Shown: one piece after another, positions 1-10,140 of the stretch
How the letters are laid out: the number at the start of each line of letters is the position of its first letter
Position numbering within the stretch: position 1 is the stretch's first letter
Source: Gracilaria domingensis
Taxonomy: Eukaryota > Rhodophyta > Florideophyceae > Gracilariales > Gracilariaceae
DNA length: 64,000 nucleotides
Reading direction: 5' to 3'
Assembly (NCBI GenBank): GCA_022539475.1
Contig: VCMS01000008.1
Span: forward strand, 186,001 to 250,000
Notes under the pieces: model-generated
Told to the model about the DNA's origin: nothing
Database searches by the model: none
The model's input: the letters and a program-made list of their open reading frames with translations, nothing else
Position numbers and translations under genes: made by a program

Positions 1-803
1 TTTTTCAACCCGAGGCACAAGCCCCTCTAGAATCCCAAAGCACCTATCTGGGCTGTCCTTTGAAACCACAGGTCCGCCGCACATCCCCATTTCGCTTTCA
101 ATCTCTCCAGTGTCCACGAAAACTCGAGATTTCATGACTTCTGATACCTTGCCATCCATCGTTGCCTCAACAACTGCTTCTGTTCCAGACCCGCTCTCCC
201 CAAGCAATCGGAAGCCCCCTATTGTCACTTCTGCACCAACCTGAGGTTCAGCATCATCGATCTTCAATATAGAGATATTCTGACTTCTGATGAGTTTCTC
301 TGACGTCTCATCAAGTGCAAACGCGGCCACATCTAGAGCGGAATGTCTAAACCCTGACGCTAGCGGCAGGTTGCAAATAGTCGATTTCACTTTCTTCCCA
401 TCTTTGCTTCTTGTTTCAATCAAACTTCTGCAGTTCCCATCTTGCACATGACGCAACCACTCGTGTGGAAAGTAGTTCTCGTATCTATGCGGAGCAGCAA
501 CATGTGCAGAAGTAAGCGCAAACACCATTCCCGTAGTTGGCCCACACGCAAAAAAAGTCGATCCTCTCGCCAGTAGGTCGAAGTCCTTCTACACTTTGTT
601 GCACAGGGTGTAGAAACAAATGATTCTCTGAATAGTTAGTTGGATAATGACGCAGTGCAGCAATGTAGAAAAACAAACTGTGAACTGACCATTCCTTCTT
701 CTGGGATCTTGAACCATGACGAATGTGCCGCGGCGACACTGGAAAGCGAACGCGAACTGGAGTGCGCATAGATTCTCGGACCGACTCGACTGAAAAGGTG
801 CAT
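1..803 (-). CDS. trypsin-fold protease with Cys nucleophile, 5' part (two exons, runs off the window)
   Basis: Reading on the minus strand, exon 1 is 803-690 (38 codons from ATG at 803) and exon 2 is 588-1, open to the window edge. The 101-bp intron (689-589) starts GTCAGT and ends GTGTAG, with an ACTAAC-like branch sequence (CAACTAAC) upstream. The start is the only ATG that leads into the conserved stretch HSSWFKIPEEG; the Arg/Ser-rich leader before it resembles an organelle-targeting peptide. Exon 2 shows chymotrypsin/trypsin-fold landmarks: LTSAHV with the catalytic His, ALDVAAF with the probable Asp, and GMCGGPVV where the nucleophile position is Cys instead of Ser. Seen: motifs and frame. 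Known: trypsin-fold enzymes carry His-Asp-Ser or, more rarely, His-Asp-Cys. Inferred: an organellar protease-like protein; it could also be a non-catalytic relative. The C-terminus is outside the window. Confidence 0.72.
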
Positions 804-1291
804 GCTTTGGCCCAGTATTCGGAAGATGTTTGGTCTTGAGTTTTTTACAATGATGATCCACGACTGGTATCAAGTTGATACTATCAACGCATTTACGGCC
901 GATCAGTGGAGACCGAGTTTTGTCCAACACACAAGTATCCTACCATGTCTAGCTCATGAAGACAATTTGAATAACACGATAATTTAACAATAGCAAGAAG
1001 GACGCCCAGATTCACCACTGTGACCACATCATGATGATCATGATGCCCACCATCCTCAACTGCTCTTTCCAAAAGCCAGTGTGCAGGCGCGAAATCCATC
1101 CTAGGTTCAACAATTCTGGAACACGTCCAAGCTCCTAGATTGCCCTTTTGTGCAGATGCTCTGCAGACGTAGCATCCACTACCACCCCATCCGTGCCATA
1201 ACAAGAAGCAGACCTAAATCCATCCTTACATTCGCACGCCCACATCCTGAATGCTCAACGTGAACCGTAGGGTTCCTACATACACAAAACA
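804..1291. other. spacer between protease-like gene and Ku80 3' end
   Basis: About 490 bases between two minus-strand genes. It must contain the promoter and 5' UTR of the protease-like gene and the 3' UTR of Ku80. I see no convincing coding frame, no long repeat and no clear TATA box. Open frames here are short and lack conserved motifs. Confidence 0.5.
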
Positions 1292-3688
1292 CTATAGTGA
1301 CGACTCTCTGCTGCCATCGGCGCTTAAGGACGGTTCTTGCGTCGCCTTTGACGTGAGCTCTTTGACCTTGAATGACATTTGCTCCAAATGCCTCTTAAGC
1401 CCCAAATGTGAAGGATTAGGGCTGGTTTCCTTCGGCTTTTCCATGAATGGGATTACATCAACACTACGAGTTCCACCAAGTTCTCCAACCTGATTGAAGA
1501 AAGCCTTGGTTTTTTTGCCGAGCGGATTATCTTCAGTGCAGCGATCTACGAGACTTGAAATGAGCGTGTTAAAAATCTGGGGTTGCTTGTTGACAATGCC
1601 AGCCTTTTTTAGTACCTTCAAGCACCGTATTGCTTTGTCAATGTTCCTCTGCTCACGAATCAAGCGCTTGATGACACTGACCATAGAATTCGATGCGAAC
1701 CGAAACAGTCCCCTTTTCAGTAAAGTTGCAAAGTCCGATTCTGGATGCTCCTCACTGACATCCTCCACCCCCTCGTCTGTTATATGAGAGGCAACTTGAT
1801 CCATTTCTTGCAGACTTTCACGATTGTAGTCAACTTCCAAGCCGTCTTGATGCTCTTCATCCTCCTCGTCTCTTTCTGGCTGCTCCGTTTCATTTCTAGG
1901 AAGGTACTCGCGAAGTACTGTGTCATCTCCAGCGACCGCCTGATGGACTGGCTTGAACTTCTTCGTTTTAGGTGGTACGGGTGTCAACGGCAGAACTTTG
2001 CTCAACTCGTCCAAATTCTTTTCAAATTGCTCCTTGTTAGACTTCTTGAGAAAATGCATCGGGTCCATTAAGTCGCGATGCCATTTCGCAAGAGGCGGCC
2101 AATCGGTTCCTTCTGGTCCAGCCAGGGCTCTATGAATAATGCATGTATGAAACCAATCCAAATTCGGGTTGCCAAGCTCCGGGGGCCATATTGGTTCGTC
2201 TTCGTCGTCAGAGTCATCCATTTCGTCGTCATCGACATCAACTAACGCACTTGAAATGAAGCTGTCCATGGTATCAACGGCCTCCTTCTGAATATCCTTG
2301 TATACGTCATCAAGACTGGCGAACGGAAAGTAGCGAATGTCTTCCTTCATAGGTATGTTGACGATGAACAGAAAACACCTCTCTAGCGTCGAAGTGTCGT
2401 TGTTGACCTCGATTCTTGGCCAGAGATACGCCAGAGTTGGAGCGCCTCTCTCCGACACTACAGACCTCGCAAGTATGCCCATTCCCTCGGCAGCCAGCGC
2501 GAGAACAAGGCTTTGCATGAGGCGTTCCGCCGGTTCGCAGCCTAGCATAGGAAGGACGACATCTACAGGGGAAAGGAAGAGCTTGTCCGGAACCGAATGT
2601 TGTGGAACAAATCCAATGACATCAAGACCCCTCTCAAGCTGAATATGCCATGCATACTTGTCGATCTGGTTACTCTCTGGAACGAGCTCAGGCCCATAGG
2701 GATATGCATTTATTATGTCAGGCTGCTCTAACGGCGCATCGTCCTTTGCCGAAGCCACCCTCTGGGTCTCCGTGAGCACCGGGACTGGTTCATTGTTAAG
2801 CTTTGACGTGCTCCAAGAAAGCTTCTTGCCGCCTGGGTGCTTTGCTGGATAGATGTGCGAGTAGCGCTTGACTGGAATCTTAACGGTGTCTGCTATGTTG
2901 AGCACTCCGCGGAACTTGGCTACGGCTCTCTTAATCTTTGGGGTGCGTGCATCAAGCAGTGGTAGCGCTTCCTGATACGTATACAGGTCGCCATTGGTGA
3001 CTTTGGTAATGAGGAACAGAAAGGCCACCTCATTGCTCTTGCAACGGTCGATTACCTGCTGAACTGGAACGGAATCGTCGATGGTGCTAAAATGGTCTTC
3101 TAGGTCGGTGATGAGTTGGGCATACTTTGGGGAACAGTGGTAAATTACATCCACTTTGATGGCTTCCTCTTTGAACGCGATGCATTGCTGCTGAAAATCG
3201 AGAATATCGTCCGGCTCGAGGCGACGGTACACGCAGCGGCCGGCGGTAAGCAGGATGATGCGGTTGTTCCTTGCGCGCTTCGCGGCCGTAAGGGAAAGGT
3301 AGTAGCCGCAGACGTCCAGGATGTTCAAGAGATTACTCGTGTTGGTGCCCGGCTGAGAGTCGGCCAGCGCCTTGACAGCCAGCAGGCTGCGCGTGGCCGG
3401 GGGGATGACAACGTGGATGCCGTCGTAGCCGGCGCCCTTCTGTTCGTTGAGCGCGTTTCTGGTGACGTCAGAGCCCGAACGGACGACGGATATGAGGTCG
3501 TCCTTGGAAACGTTGTAGACGAGACGGGTGGTGGCGAGGCGTGATGCGGCGGCGCGGAGCTGGTGGAACACGTCGGCGGACGGCGCGCGTGTATCCAGCG
3601 CGACGACCAGCGCCTCCGCGTCACGCCGCGCGGCGACGCGCGGCTCGCGCCGCGCGGGCACGCGCAGCGGCGCGTTCATGCCGAGCAT
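1292..3688 (-). CDS. KU80: Ku80 subunit of the Ku DNA end-binding heterodimer
   Basis: A 798-residue protein that pairs with Ku70 to encircle broken DNA ends in the nucleus and starts non-homologous end joining. The chosen start is the ATG at 3688 (MLGMNAPLRV), because the frame upstream is only Arg/Ala-rich GC-driven sequence. A vWA-like domain lies at about residues 24-230 (ALVVALDTRAP is its first strand), the Ku beta-barrel core at about 255-470 (including GLDVIGFVP and the LARSVVSERGAPTLAYL strand pair), an acidic linker at about 484-500 (DVDDDEMDDSDDEDEP), and a helical C-terminal domain at about 650-750 like the Ku80 domain that contacts DNA-PKcs in animals. That C-terminal domain separates it from Ku70, which ends in a SAP domain. 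There is no visible intron, and the length is normal for Ku80. It diverges from the small zinc-motif gene at 4200. Confidence 0.9.
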   Translation of the reverse strand: MLGMNAPLRVPARREPRVAARRDAEALVVALDTRAPSADVFHQLRAAASRLATTRLVYNVSKDDLISVVRSGSDVTRNALNEQKGAGYDGIHVVIPPATRSLLAVKALADSQPGTNTSNLLNILDVCGYYLSLTAAKRARNNRIILLTAGRCVYRRLEPDDILDFQQQCIAFKEEAIKVDVIYHCSPKYAQLITDLEDHFSTIDDSVPVQQVIDRCKSNEVAFLFLITKVTNGDLYTYQEALPLLDARTPKIKRAVAKFRGVLNIADTVKIPVKRYSHIYPAKHPGGKKLSWSTSKLNNEPVPVLTETQRVASAKDDAPLEQPDIINAYPYGPELVPESNQIDKYAWHIQLERGLDVIGFVPQHSVPDKLFLSPVDVVLPMLGCEPAERLMQSLVLALAAEGMGILARSVVSERGAPTLAYLWPRIEVNNDTSTLERCFLFIVNIPMKEDIRYFPFASLDDVYKDIQKEAVDTMDSFISSALVDVDDDEMDDSDDEDEPIWPPELGNPNLDWFHTCIIHRALAGPEGTDWPPLAKWHRDLMDPMHFLKKSNKEQFEKNLDELSKVLPLTPVPPKTKKFKPVHQAVAGDDTVLREYLPRNETEQPERDEEDEEHQDGLEVDYNRESLQEMDQVASHITDEGVEDVSEEHPESDFATLLKRGLFRFASNSMVSVIKRLIREQRNIDKAIRCLKVLKKAGIVNKQPQIFNTLISSLVDRCTEDNPLGKKTKAFFNQVGELGGTRSVDVIPFMEKPKETSPNPSHLGLKRHLEQMSFKVKELTSKATQEPSLSADGSRESSL

Positions 3689-4199
3689 CCAGCGGGACGG
3701 CGGCGTCGGCGGCGCGCGTCGGCGGCGTCGACGGCGTCGGCGGCGTCTGCGGCGCGCGGCGGCGGCGCGGCGGGAGCGGACGCGCGCAGCGGCTCTCGCG
3801 ACTGCGACGACGCATGACGTGCACGCCGTGCGCGCGCGGATTGAGAGAAACGCGCCGCGGCGCGGCCGGCGCGCACGGCTGTGCGCGTGGCCACGTGCGG
3901 GCGCTGCACGTTGGCGAACCGCGGCGGCTATATTTAGCGCTGTAAGCGCGGCGCGCGCGGCACGCAATTCAGGGCACGGCCAACGGCGCGGCGGCGCGCG
4001 CGCTGTAAGGCGGCGCGGCACATGTCGGCGACACGTTCGACGGTCGACGTGTCGCCTAACGACATCACGCGGCTCTTGTCGCTGGCGGCGCGCGGCGCGC
4101 AGCGCGCGCGCGCTACTAAAAGCGCGCGCCGTCGCGCGCCGCCGCAGCACCCGGCCCTCCCCCCCCCTCCCCCCGCGCGCCCCGCGCGCCCCGCGCGCC
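3689..4199. promoter_or_regulatory. GC-rich spacer, probable divergent promoter of Ku80 and the zinc-motif gene
   Basis: Roughly 510 bases, dominated by CG and CGGC runs, between two divergent starts. All six frames stay open for long stretches only because stop codons are rare at this composition; the translations are Arg/Ala/Pro strings without domains. A TATTTAGC-like AT island near 3930 is the only obvious core-promoter-like spot. The promoter role is inferred from gene arrangement. Confidence 0.4.
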
Positions 4200-4622
4200 A
4201 TGACATCCACGCCGCCCGCAAAGAGCGCCATCTGCCGCGACTGCGCGGCGCCCATCGACGGCTCGTACGGCTCTGGCCGCTTTTGCGGCATGTCGTGCGC
4301 CAAGCGCTTCGCCGCCAGGGAGTGCCACCGGCGACGACGCTGCCTGCACTACCGCTTCAATTCGCCGTCGTGCTCAGACCCCGCGTGCGAGGCGTGCTTC
4401 CCGTTTTCCGCCGCGCCGCGCGTCGCCATCGCCGCGCTGCTCAACCCCGCCGACGACTTGGAGCACAGCGACGACGCGCGCGAGCCCGCGCTGCAGCCGC
4501 GGCGCGCCGCGCCGTGCGACGTGGCGCCCGGCCCGCTGCGCGCCGACGTCGTGCGCGCCGCCGACGGCGCGCCGCAGCCCGCGCCGCCCCCGCCGCTGCC
4601 GTCCGCGTCGGCGCGGCTGTGA
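4200..4622 (+). CDS. small protein with YGSGRFC-type zinc motif
   Basis: A 140-residue protein starting at the ATG at 4200. Its N-terminal half carries cysteines in a regular pattern: CRDC, then YGSGRFCGMSC, followed by a basic stretch ending in a CSDPACEACF cluster. The YGSGRFC core is a small zinc-binding-like motif found in unrelated proteins of plants, fungi and algae, often just after a CxxC pair, and thought to mark DNA- or chromatin-associated proteins. The C-terminal half is low complexity, rich in Ala, Pro and Arg. A 3' AT-rich stretch with TATAAATC near 4716 could serve for polyadenylation. The gene is seen as an intact frame with conserved cysteines; its function is not known to me. 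Longer upstream extension of the frame is GC artefact. Confidence 0.55.
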   Translation: MTSTPPAKSAICRDCAAPIDGSYGSGRFCGMSCAKRFAARECHRRRRCLHYRFNSPSCSDPACEACFPFSAAPRVAIAALLNPADDLEHSDDAREPALQPRRAAPCDVAPGPLRADVVRAADGAPQPAPPPPLPSASARL

Positions 4623-4976
4623 GCGCGCGCTGCTTGTGCGTGCTTTTGTGATTGCGAGCTGTGGGTGGGTTGTTGCGTAGAGGCTCTTTTCTGTAGATGT
4701 GCATACTGTAGCGTGTATAAATCAAACATACAAAAATAACGGCCGACCCAAAAAAAACGTTTCGTCTGCTGAGCGTCGTCGACGTGCGCCGCCGCTTCCA
4801 GTCACTTTGCTGCCGCCAAAAATGGCCCGCTCCAGCAGCCGCGTGGTGCCCCCCCCCCCCCCCCCACCCCCCACCCGCGCCGCGCCTCGCGCCGCGCCTC
4901 ACCCGCGCCGCTCCCCCCATTTGTATTTTCCCTATGACGCCCACGCCAACTCCGCCAACGCGCGCGCCGCTCCCGC
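4623..4976. other. convergent 3' spacer with poly-C tract
   Basis: The spacer between the convergent zinc-motif gene and the metallo-beta-lactamase-fold gene. It holds an AT-rich probable 3' end at about 4700-4740 and an interrupted run of C from about 4851 to 4870. No gene is seen. Confidence 0.5.
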
Positions 4977-6140
4977 CTACAGCTCCAGCAGCGCATACTG
5001 CAGCGCCGTGAAGCAATGGCCCCTCGCCACCAGATCCACTCCACCCAGCCGGCACCCCCACTCCGCCAGCACCAGCCGGAAGCACCGCTCCACCTCCAGC
5101 GGCCGCGTCACGCCCACGAACGGGAAGAAGAAGTTGCCAAACTCCACCGCGTTCGGGTTGAAGAAGTTTCCAAGCCCCGCCTCCACCAGCTCCGCCAGCT
5201 CCGCGCTGTCCGTGAACGACACCTGCGATCTCACCGCCGCGTCGATCACAAACTCGGTGTACTTTAGATTCTCCGACACCTCCGTCCGGTTGGCCACCCC
5301 AATGTGCCCCGGCACCAGCGACTCAAAGTCTAGCTCCAGCAGCGCCTTTTGGTTTCGAACGTACAGTCCGAGGTCGTTGGTGACTGCAAAGTTGAACGGC
5401 GGTGCAAACCGCGGGAACACCACGTCCACGTACATCACCACCCCGGCTCCATCTCGTGATTTTGGAATGTAGATTCGCAAATCACTGCTTGTATGACCGC
5501 CCACAACCTCCAATCTCACCGTCAGTGAGCGACTTAGCCTCAGAGTTCTTCCCCTCTTTCCAATCCTCACATTCGGCATCACCGAACGATTTGTCACGGA
5601 CCGCTGAATGATATCGAATGTTTCCACGGTTCCCCACACCAGAAGCTTTGCCCCGGCGTACCGTTCTTCTAAGAAGCTCACCAACACACGAGATGTTCCG
5701 ATATGATCAAAGTGAGAATGTGAATATATCAAGTCGATGCGATATGGCACCGTTCCATTCAACACCTGTGGAATGGCATCTGTCAGTCTTGTCGTATTCA
5801 CTGTAGGGCCCTGTGGCTGTGGAGAGTCAATGATTACCAGACGACGTCTTGCCGTGAGCAGCATAGAGTTGTACGATCCTTCCGTATACATCCAAACTCC
5901 TTTGCGCAACAGAGTCAATTCAAAGCCCCCGCTTGAGTCGAATACCGTCGCGCTGCTAGGCAAAATGGGCACCGTTGAACAGGTTTCATTGTCGGGTGCA
6001 TTGAGAATGCATTGCACGGCTTCGAGACATTCGTCGGAGAACCGAGCACTGGGGCTCAACTCGGGGGGAAGGGCGCCCCTTGCGGTTGAATAGATTATCG
6101 ACAGAACGAACAGAGACGCAAGTATTGTACATGCCTTCAT
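4977..6140 (-). CDS. secreted metallo-beta-lactamase-fold hydrolase
   Basis: A 387-residue protein. The ATG at 6140 is used because the codon before it is GTG and a hydrophobic signal peptide (about residues 1-22, ending near ARGALP) follows at once, so it probably enters the secretory route. The metal site is intact: HSHFDHIG (HxHxDH) near residue 145, a second His in GGHTSSD, an Asp in MYVDVVFP and a last His in VPGHIGV. These are the five ligand positions of the two-zinc metallo-beta-lactamase fold. Several NxT/NxS sequons agree with secretion. Which substrate it hydrolyses cannot be read from the sequence; family members cleave lactams, lactones, thioesters and phosphodiesters. No intron is visible. 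Its 3' end overlaps GC-rich sequence shared with the convergent spacer. Confidence 0.82.
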   Translation of the reverse strand: MKACTILASLFVLSIIYSTARGALPPELSPSARFSDECLEAVQCILNAPDNETCSTVPILPSSATVFDSSGGFELTLLRKGVWMYTEGSYNSMLLTARRRLVIIDSPQPQGPTVNTTRLTDAIPQVLNGTVPYRIDLIYSHSHFDHIGTSRVLVSFLEERYAGAKLLVWGTVETFDIIQRSVTNRSVMPNVRIGKRGRTLRLSRSLTVRLEVVGGHTSSDLRIYIPKSRDGAGVVMYVDVVFPRFAPPFNFAVTNDLGLYVRNQKALLELDFESLVPGHIGVANRTEVSENLKYTEFVIDAAVRSQVSFTDSAELAELVEAGLGNFFNPNAVEFGNFFFPFVGVTRPLEVERCFRLVLAEWGCRLGGVDLVARGHCFTALQYALLEL

Positions 6141-8277
6141 CACTCCTTTCCCCTGAGTTCAAGTGCGAGAAGAATATGAGCTTGATGGCGGGCGAGAATG
6201 CAAACTGCAGCAGGTGCTACCGCTTGGGTGCTCCGCAGTCATCGAGAACAATGCTTGACTCACGGTATTTATACCAGTGCCGGTCTGCCGCAGGCGGAGA
6301 ACCAGTCCCTGGTCCCCACGCCCCATTGATGGTGGTCATTTCTTCTGGGCTGCGATACGCGTCACAATCATCTTGGTATTACTACGCAATGCGGGTATCG
6401 AGCGATGGCACCAGCGTCACAGAGTACGGGAAGAGGTGTTAGGTGCAGGATTGGTAAACAATAGTGCGATGCAAGACGGTGCCATGGCAGGAAGAACGAC
6501 CGAGGTCAACCTGTGTCTCAGTTGTGGTGTACGTACGACGTGTATGTAGATCTATACAGTAAGATTCCTACAGCTACAGTTTAATGTTCCTGTGGGTTTT
6601 GTCTGAGGTCCATTGTTAATGTGCCAGTTGTCATATTCGACGAATGATATAGCAGATCCCTTTGGGATCTGCAAACGCGTTCAATGCGCGCGAAGTTCGA
6701 TTCACGAAGTTCATACTGTCCTGGCTAAAGCTTCGGCTACAAGATGGCGGAACTGATCGTGATTGACGAACGATTCCACGATGTTCTTGTCATGTACTGA
6801 GATATGGAAACAGAGTGAGTCTGTCTTCTAGGTGTTTGAGTTTCATGCTTCTTACTCGTCGTCATTCTCTTCTCTGGTCTATATCTCGAGTTGGAACCGG
6901 CTCCAGCCATGCTCTCAACACTACATATACCATTGGTACACCTCCCCTCAGGTTTGAACGAAAGGGTTCTGACGTGTTGCAAAAATGCCCTTGCCACTTG
7001 TATCTCTTGCAAATCTCTTTAACATTACATCATGAAGGTTAGAAGAGCAGCCATACTACTACATTTGCATAAGAGTAGGTCCACTACGCAAGCTTCCATT
7101 AGGAACTAACATCATGTTGATAATCACCCTAACATTCATCCCAGGCGTGAATACAAGGCACCGGGTGCATTCACGCATGGGATCCAAGTGTGCATTCACG
7201 CATACATGCGTCGACAACGCCAATTTTTCATGTCAAGATTGCCCAATAAGCACTCACCGAGGTGCATGTCGACAACGCCAATTTTTCATGTCATGATTGC
7301 CGAATAGGCACCCACCGAGGTGAATGCCCGAAATGCTGGTTTGCTTCGGGAAAACAGAAGAAATTCAATTGTGAAGATTGGTTGTGACAGCATCTTCCTT
7401 GAGGAAGAATACGGTACTTTATGCTGCACTATTTTCTTGAACACCATTGATCACTTCTACTGAAACCAGTACCAAACGTACCGACAAGAACAGAAAAAGT
7501 GGGTGACTATCAGTCCCAAGCCAATTTAATTTCACCGGTTGGATACTGAAAGTGTAGCACGTAGTAGAAAGAAAGACGGTGATCATCTCGTGCTATGCGG
7601 GACCTCTTCACACTATCTTTTATCTTTATAAACATGTCTCTTACGCTTAGCTTTGAGCGTTGTAACAATCCAGGAATGTTCTTGATTATGATCTAGAGAA
7701 AGGCGGTCATTTTGCTCACGAATGAAACAGAGATCATCATATCGCGAGCGACTTGGAGTTTGCAAAAGGTACTGGGTTAGAACCAGAGCGGGAACGGTGT
7801 TCGAGAGGAAAGCCGCCCGACGCCGGGGTGAGGACTCCTGCTTTCGGCGGTTGTCGCGCGTGTTACTGTTGTCGTGGTCCAATTCGTTCATTCGTTCACC
7901 TATTTCGCGGCGCGATATGCAGTATATTTTGCGTTACCGATGGAACCTTGTCTTAAATCTACAGTTCCTGGGGGCTTCACTATTTCTGCTGCGTAGTCTA
8001 TGGATTTTATTTCGCAGACTGTATCGGGTGCGTCAATATGAAGGGTCTGCAGGACCTGTATACTTCGCGCCAAAGCTGGAAATGTGGGCTGAAGGGATAA
8101 TACATGAGGAGCAAAGAAAAGGAGAAAACAAAACCTGAAGGAATGATGATGCGAACAGTGAAACCTTCCACGAGTCCGTGCACCTCCCAAATGAGAAGCG
8201 CGTGCATGAATAGGAAATACATTGATAGCCACTCAGGTAAGCATGAGCTCATTCAAAACCTTAACCAGCAAACGTTC
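6141..8277. other. 2.1-kb intergenic stretch with a hairpin and a short tandem duplication
   Basis: No reading frame here has recognisable domains; the longest plus frame (7722-8138) is Arg-rich and looks accidental. Two structured spots are present. One is a perfect 9-bp-arm hairpin at 6651-6671 (GCAGATCCC, TTT loop, mirror arm). The other is a 58-bp direct duplication at about 7206-7326, built on a TCGACAACGCCAATTTTTCA core. The 5' part next to 6140 must hold the promoter of the metallo-beta-lactamase-fold gene. Confidence 0.5.
7206..7326. repeat. 58-bp tandem duplication (two copies)
   Basis: The core TCGACAACGCCAATTTTTCA begins at 7211 and again at 7269, and the similarity continues through CACCGAGGTG at the end of each unit. 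Only two units are present, with a few substitutions. Confidence 0.75.
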
Positions 8278-9066
8278 CTATCCCGACGAGTCTGATCGCA
8301 GCTGTTCCAGAGGCAAACCTGGAAAGGGCAGATCCCGCTCTTCTAAGAGAGCATCCAAGTCCTCTGCGAGAATATCCCTTGGAATTCTTCCTACTAGATT
8401 TCCTTTCACGGTTCCATCCCGCGAGATCATAGAAAACTGCGGAATACCGTCAACGCTATATCGATCGAGGATTTCGGCGTTCTTTGGGTCATCGCCGTTG
8501 AATATGAGAAAGTTAACCTGATCCATGTATTTGTTCTCCAAGTCAAAAACCCCTCTTGCTGAGGCCTTGCAGTTCGAGCACCAAGTGGTGCTAAACTCGA
8601 TCAAAGATGGTTTGTTATTTGTCCCAATTACGCTTGGTGAGTCGCTGTGCTCGTACATGTAGCGTAACAGAGTGACACCTGAGTTGGGATCGAGTTTTTG
8701 AGCAAGAAAGGCAGCAGTACCTAGCAGAATAGATACAAACGCGCCCGTATATCGCTTTCGCTTGTCTTTTCTATCCCTCTCCAAGACCCAATCGCGAGAT
8801 TCTTCCAAAGACTCTTTGCTCTTCCCCAGCATGGCCGCGATCTGTTCAGTCCTAGAGATTTCTGGAGTAGGTGAGATATCATTTTCAGACACATCGTGGG
8901 GTGGTTCCGGTTTGGCAGTGCTATGATTTGGAAGACATGCTTTGGTATTATTCTTGGTTCGAGCACTCAGTTGACGAGCTCTTAAGCTGGAAACAAAAGC
9001 AGATCTCTTACTGCTCACTGAGCACCAGGGTGCAGAATGTACAAAGCTTAACTTTTGTGAATGCAT
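8278..9066 (-). CDS. plastid membrane-anchored thioredoxin-like protein (HCF164/TxlA type)
   Basis: A 262-residue protein starting at the ATG at 9066. The first about 45 residues are Ser/Arg/Lys-rich and lack acidic residues, as in a plastid transit peptide. A hydrophobic segment (GAFVSILLGTAAFLAQKL, near residues 105-122) would anchor it in a membrane. The C-terminal half is a thioredoxin fold: a beta strand SLIEFSTTW leads into the redox motif WCSNCK, and the cis-proline loop is DGIPQF. The order (leader, one membrane helix, thioredoxin domain) matches the HCF164/TxlA group, whose thylakoid members move reducing power into the lumen during cytochrome assembly. The active site CSNC differs from CEVC of HCF164, so orthology is inferred, not shown. 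No intron is visible. This gene is the strongest sign that the organism has a plastid. Confidence 0.8.
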   Translation of the reverse strand: MHSQKLSFVHSAPWCSVSSKRSAFVSSLRARQLSARTKNNTKACLPNHSTAKPEPPHDVSENDISPTPEISRTEQIAAMLGKSKESLEESRDWVLERDRKDKRKRYTGAFVSILLGTAAFLAQKLDPNSGVTLLRYMYEHSDSPSVIGTNNKPSLIEFSTTWCSNCKASARGVFDLENKYMDQVNFLIFNGDDPKNAEILDRYSVDGIPQFSMISRDGTVKGNLVGRIPRDILAEDLDALLEERDLPFPGLPLEQLRSDSSG

Positions 9067-9378
9067 TAGGTAGCCCTAGGTCTGACGCCGTTTTTGTTTC
9101 CACACACCTTCCCAAGCGGCAGCAAAGCACTCTAAGAAGCAAAACAACCTTCTCGGTTTGGAAGATGATAGACTTTTTATACAAACGCCTGAGAAAAAAA
9201 TAAGCACCGAATAGTTATGCTTGATGTGCTCTGTGTTAATCACAAGTCACAATAGTCGCAGTAGTCCGCCTGTGGCTAGGACTAGGAGTTCAGTCGACTT
9301 ACGCAACATAAGGCTACCTTTGTGCCATCACGCGCTGAACCGTAGAATCCGTAGGGGTAAGGATACCCAAAGCTATAC

Positions 9379-10140
9379 AAACGTTATTTTCGTTACATAT
9401 GTTTATGTAACGATTATGTAACGTTTGTCACGTTACATTACGTTACAAACGATTACATACGTTACTTTTCAATTGTTGCCAGAGTACATTAAACGTGTAC
9501 TACTTGTGCATAGTATTCAAATTCAAATTTGAAAAAGCCTTGCTGGGTGACTGCCTCACCATACCTTCCGAAGCACTTCCTCACCATCAATCTGATCAAA
9601 CCAAATCACGATTGCAACCAGAAACGGGTCGTAAGCCAAGCGCAGTCTGGAAAAACTTTACGAAGACTAACGCCAAAAGAAGCCTCTCCACCGTGAGTAC
9701 GAGCTGAAATAAGTCCGACCCCTACCCTGTGTTAAAAATTGTGTGGATCAAGATGACCCATATCTCGCACTATTGTCTCAACACTGTCAATCTTACTTAA
9801 AACGAGTGCTTTGTCTTCCACAGCGTTGATGAAAACAATGTCTTGGGTATCAGCTTTGTCGACAAAAACTTTGTCAAAAGCGACGTGCCCATTGGCACCA
9901 CCTTTCTTGGCCGTGACAATAGAACACGCCATCTCGCACGATTCCGCACTAGTCTTGCAGGTATTTGGAGTGAGCTGCCGCAGCGAGACACTGCGTACCT
10001 GCTCAAGATTTTGAGCATCATCGACCCTTTGGAGATAAACCAGAACCCAGAATTGAAAATATGTAACACATTAGTAACGTTCCAAGATAAATAACGTGTA
10101 AGGAACGTTTTATAACGTTAGTTATTTACGTTTTATAATT
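9379..10140. mobile_element. non-autonomous element with TAACGT-rich ends
   Basis: Both ends of this 760-bp block are crowded with AACGTT/GTAACG words. On the left (9379-9465) there are about eight GTTAC or GTAAC words in under 90 bases, and on the right (10073-10135) AACGTT occurs repeatedly. Clusters of short repeats near both ends are typical of subterminal transposase-binding regions, as in hAT and CACTA elements. Inside, a plus frame at 9495-9707 holds GRKPSAVWKNFTK, which resembles the start of a BED zinc finger (SxVWxxF), and is followed by a GTGAGT donor-like site. Seen: repeat words and the short motif. Inferred: a deleted hAT-like element. Exact termini and target duplications were not established. 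Confidence 0.4.

Noticed and set aside
3528-4651. Several long overlapping frames on both strands in the GC-rich patch
   Set aside because: They translate to Arg/Ala/Pro strings with no domain; the openness is explained by GC content. Only the part from 4200 with its cysteine motif is kept.
4851-4870. Poly-C run as an assembly gap or regulatory site
   Set aside because: Interrupted C tracts are common in GC-rich spacers; nothing else marks it.
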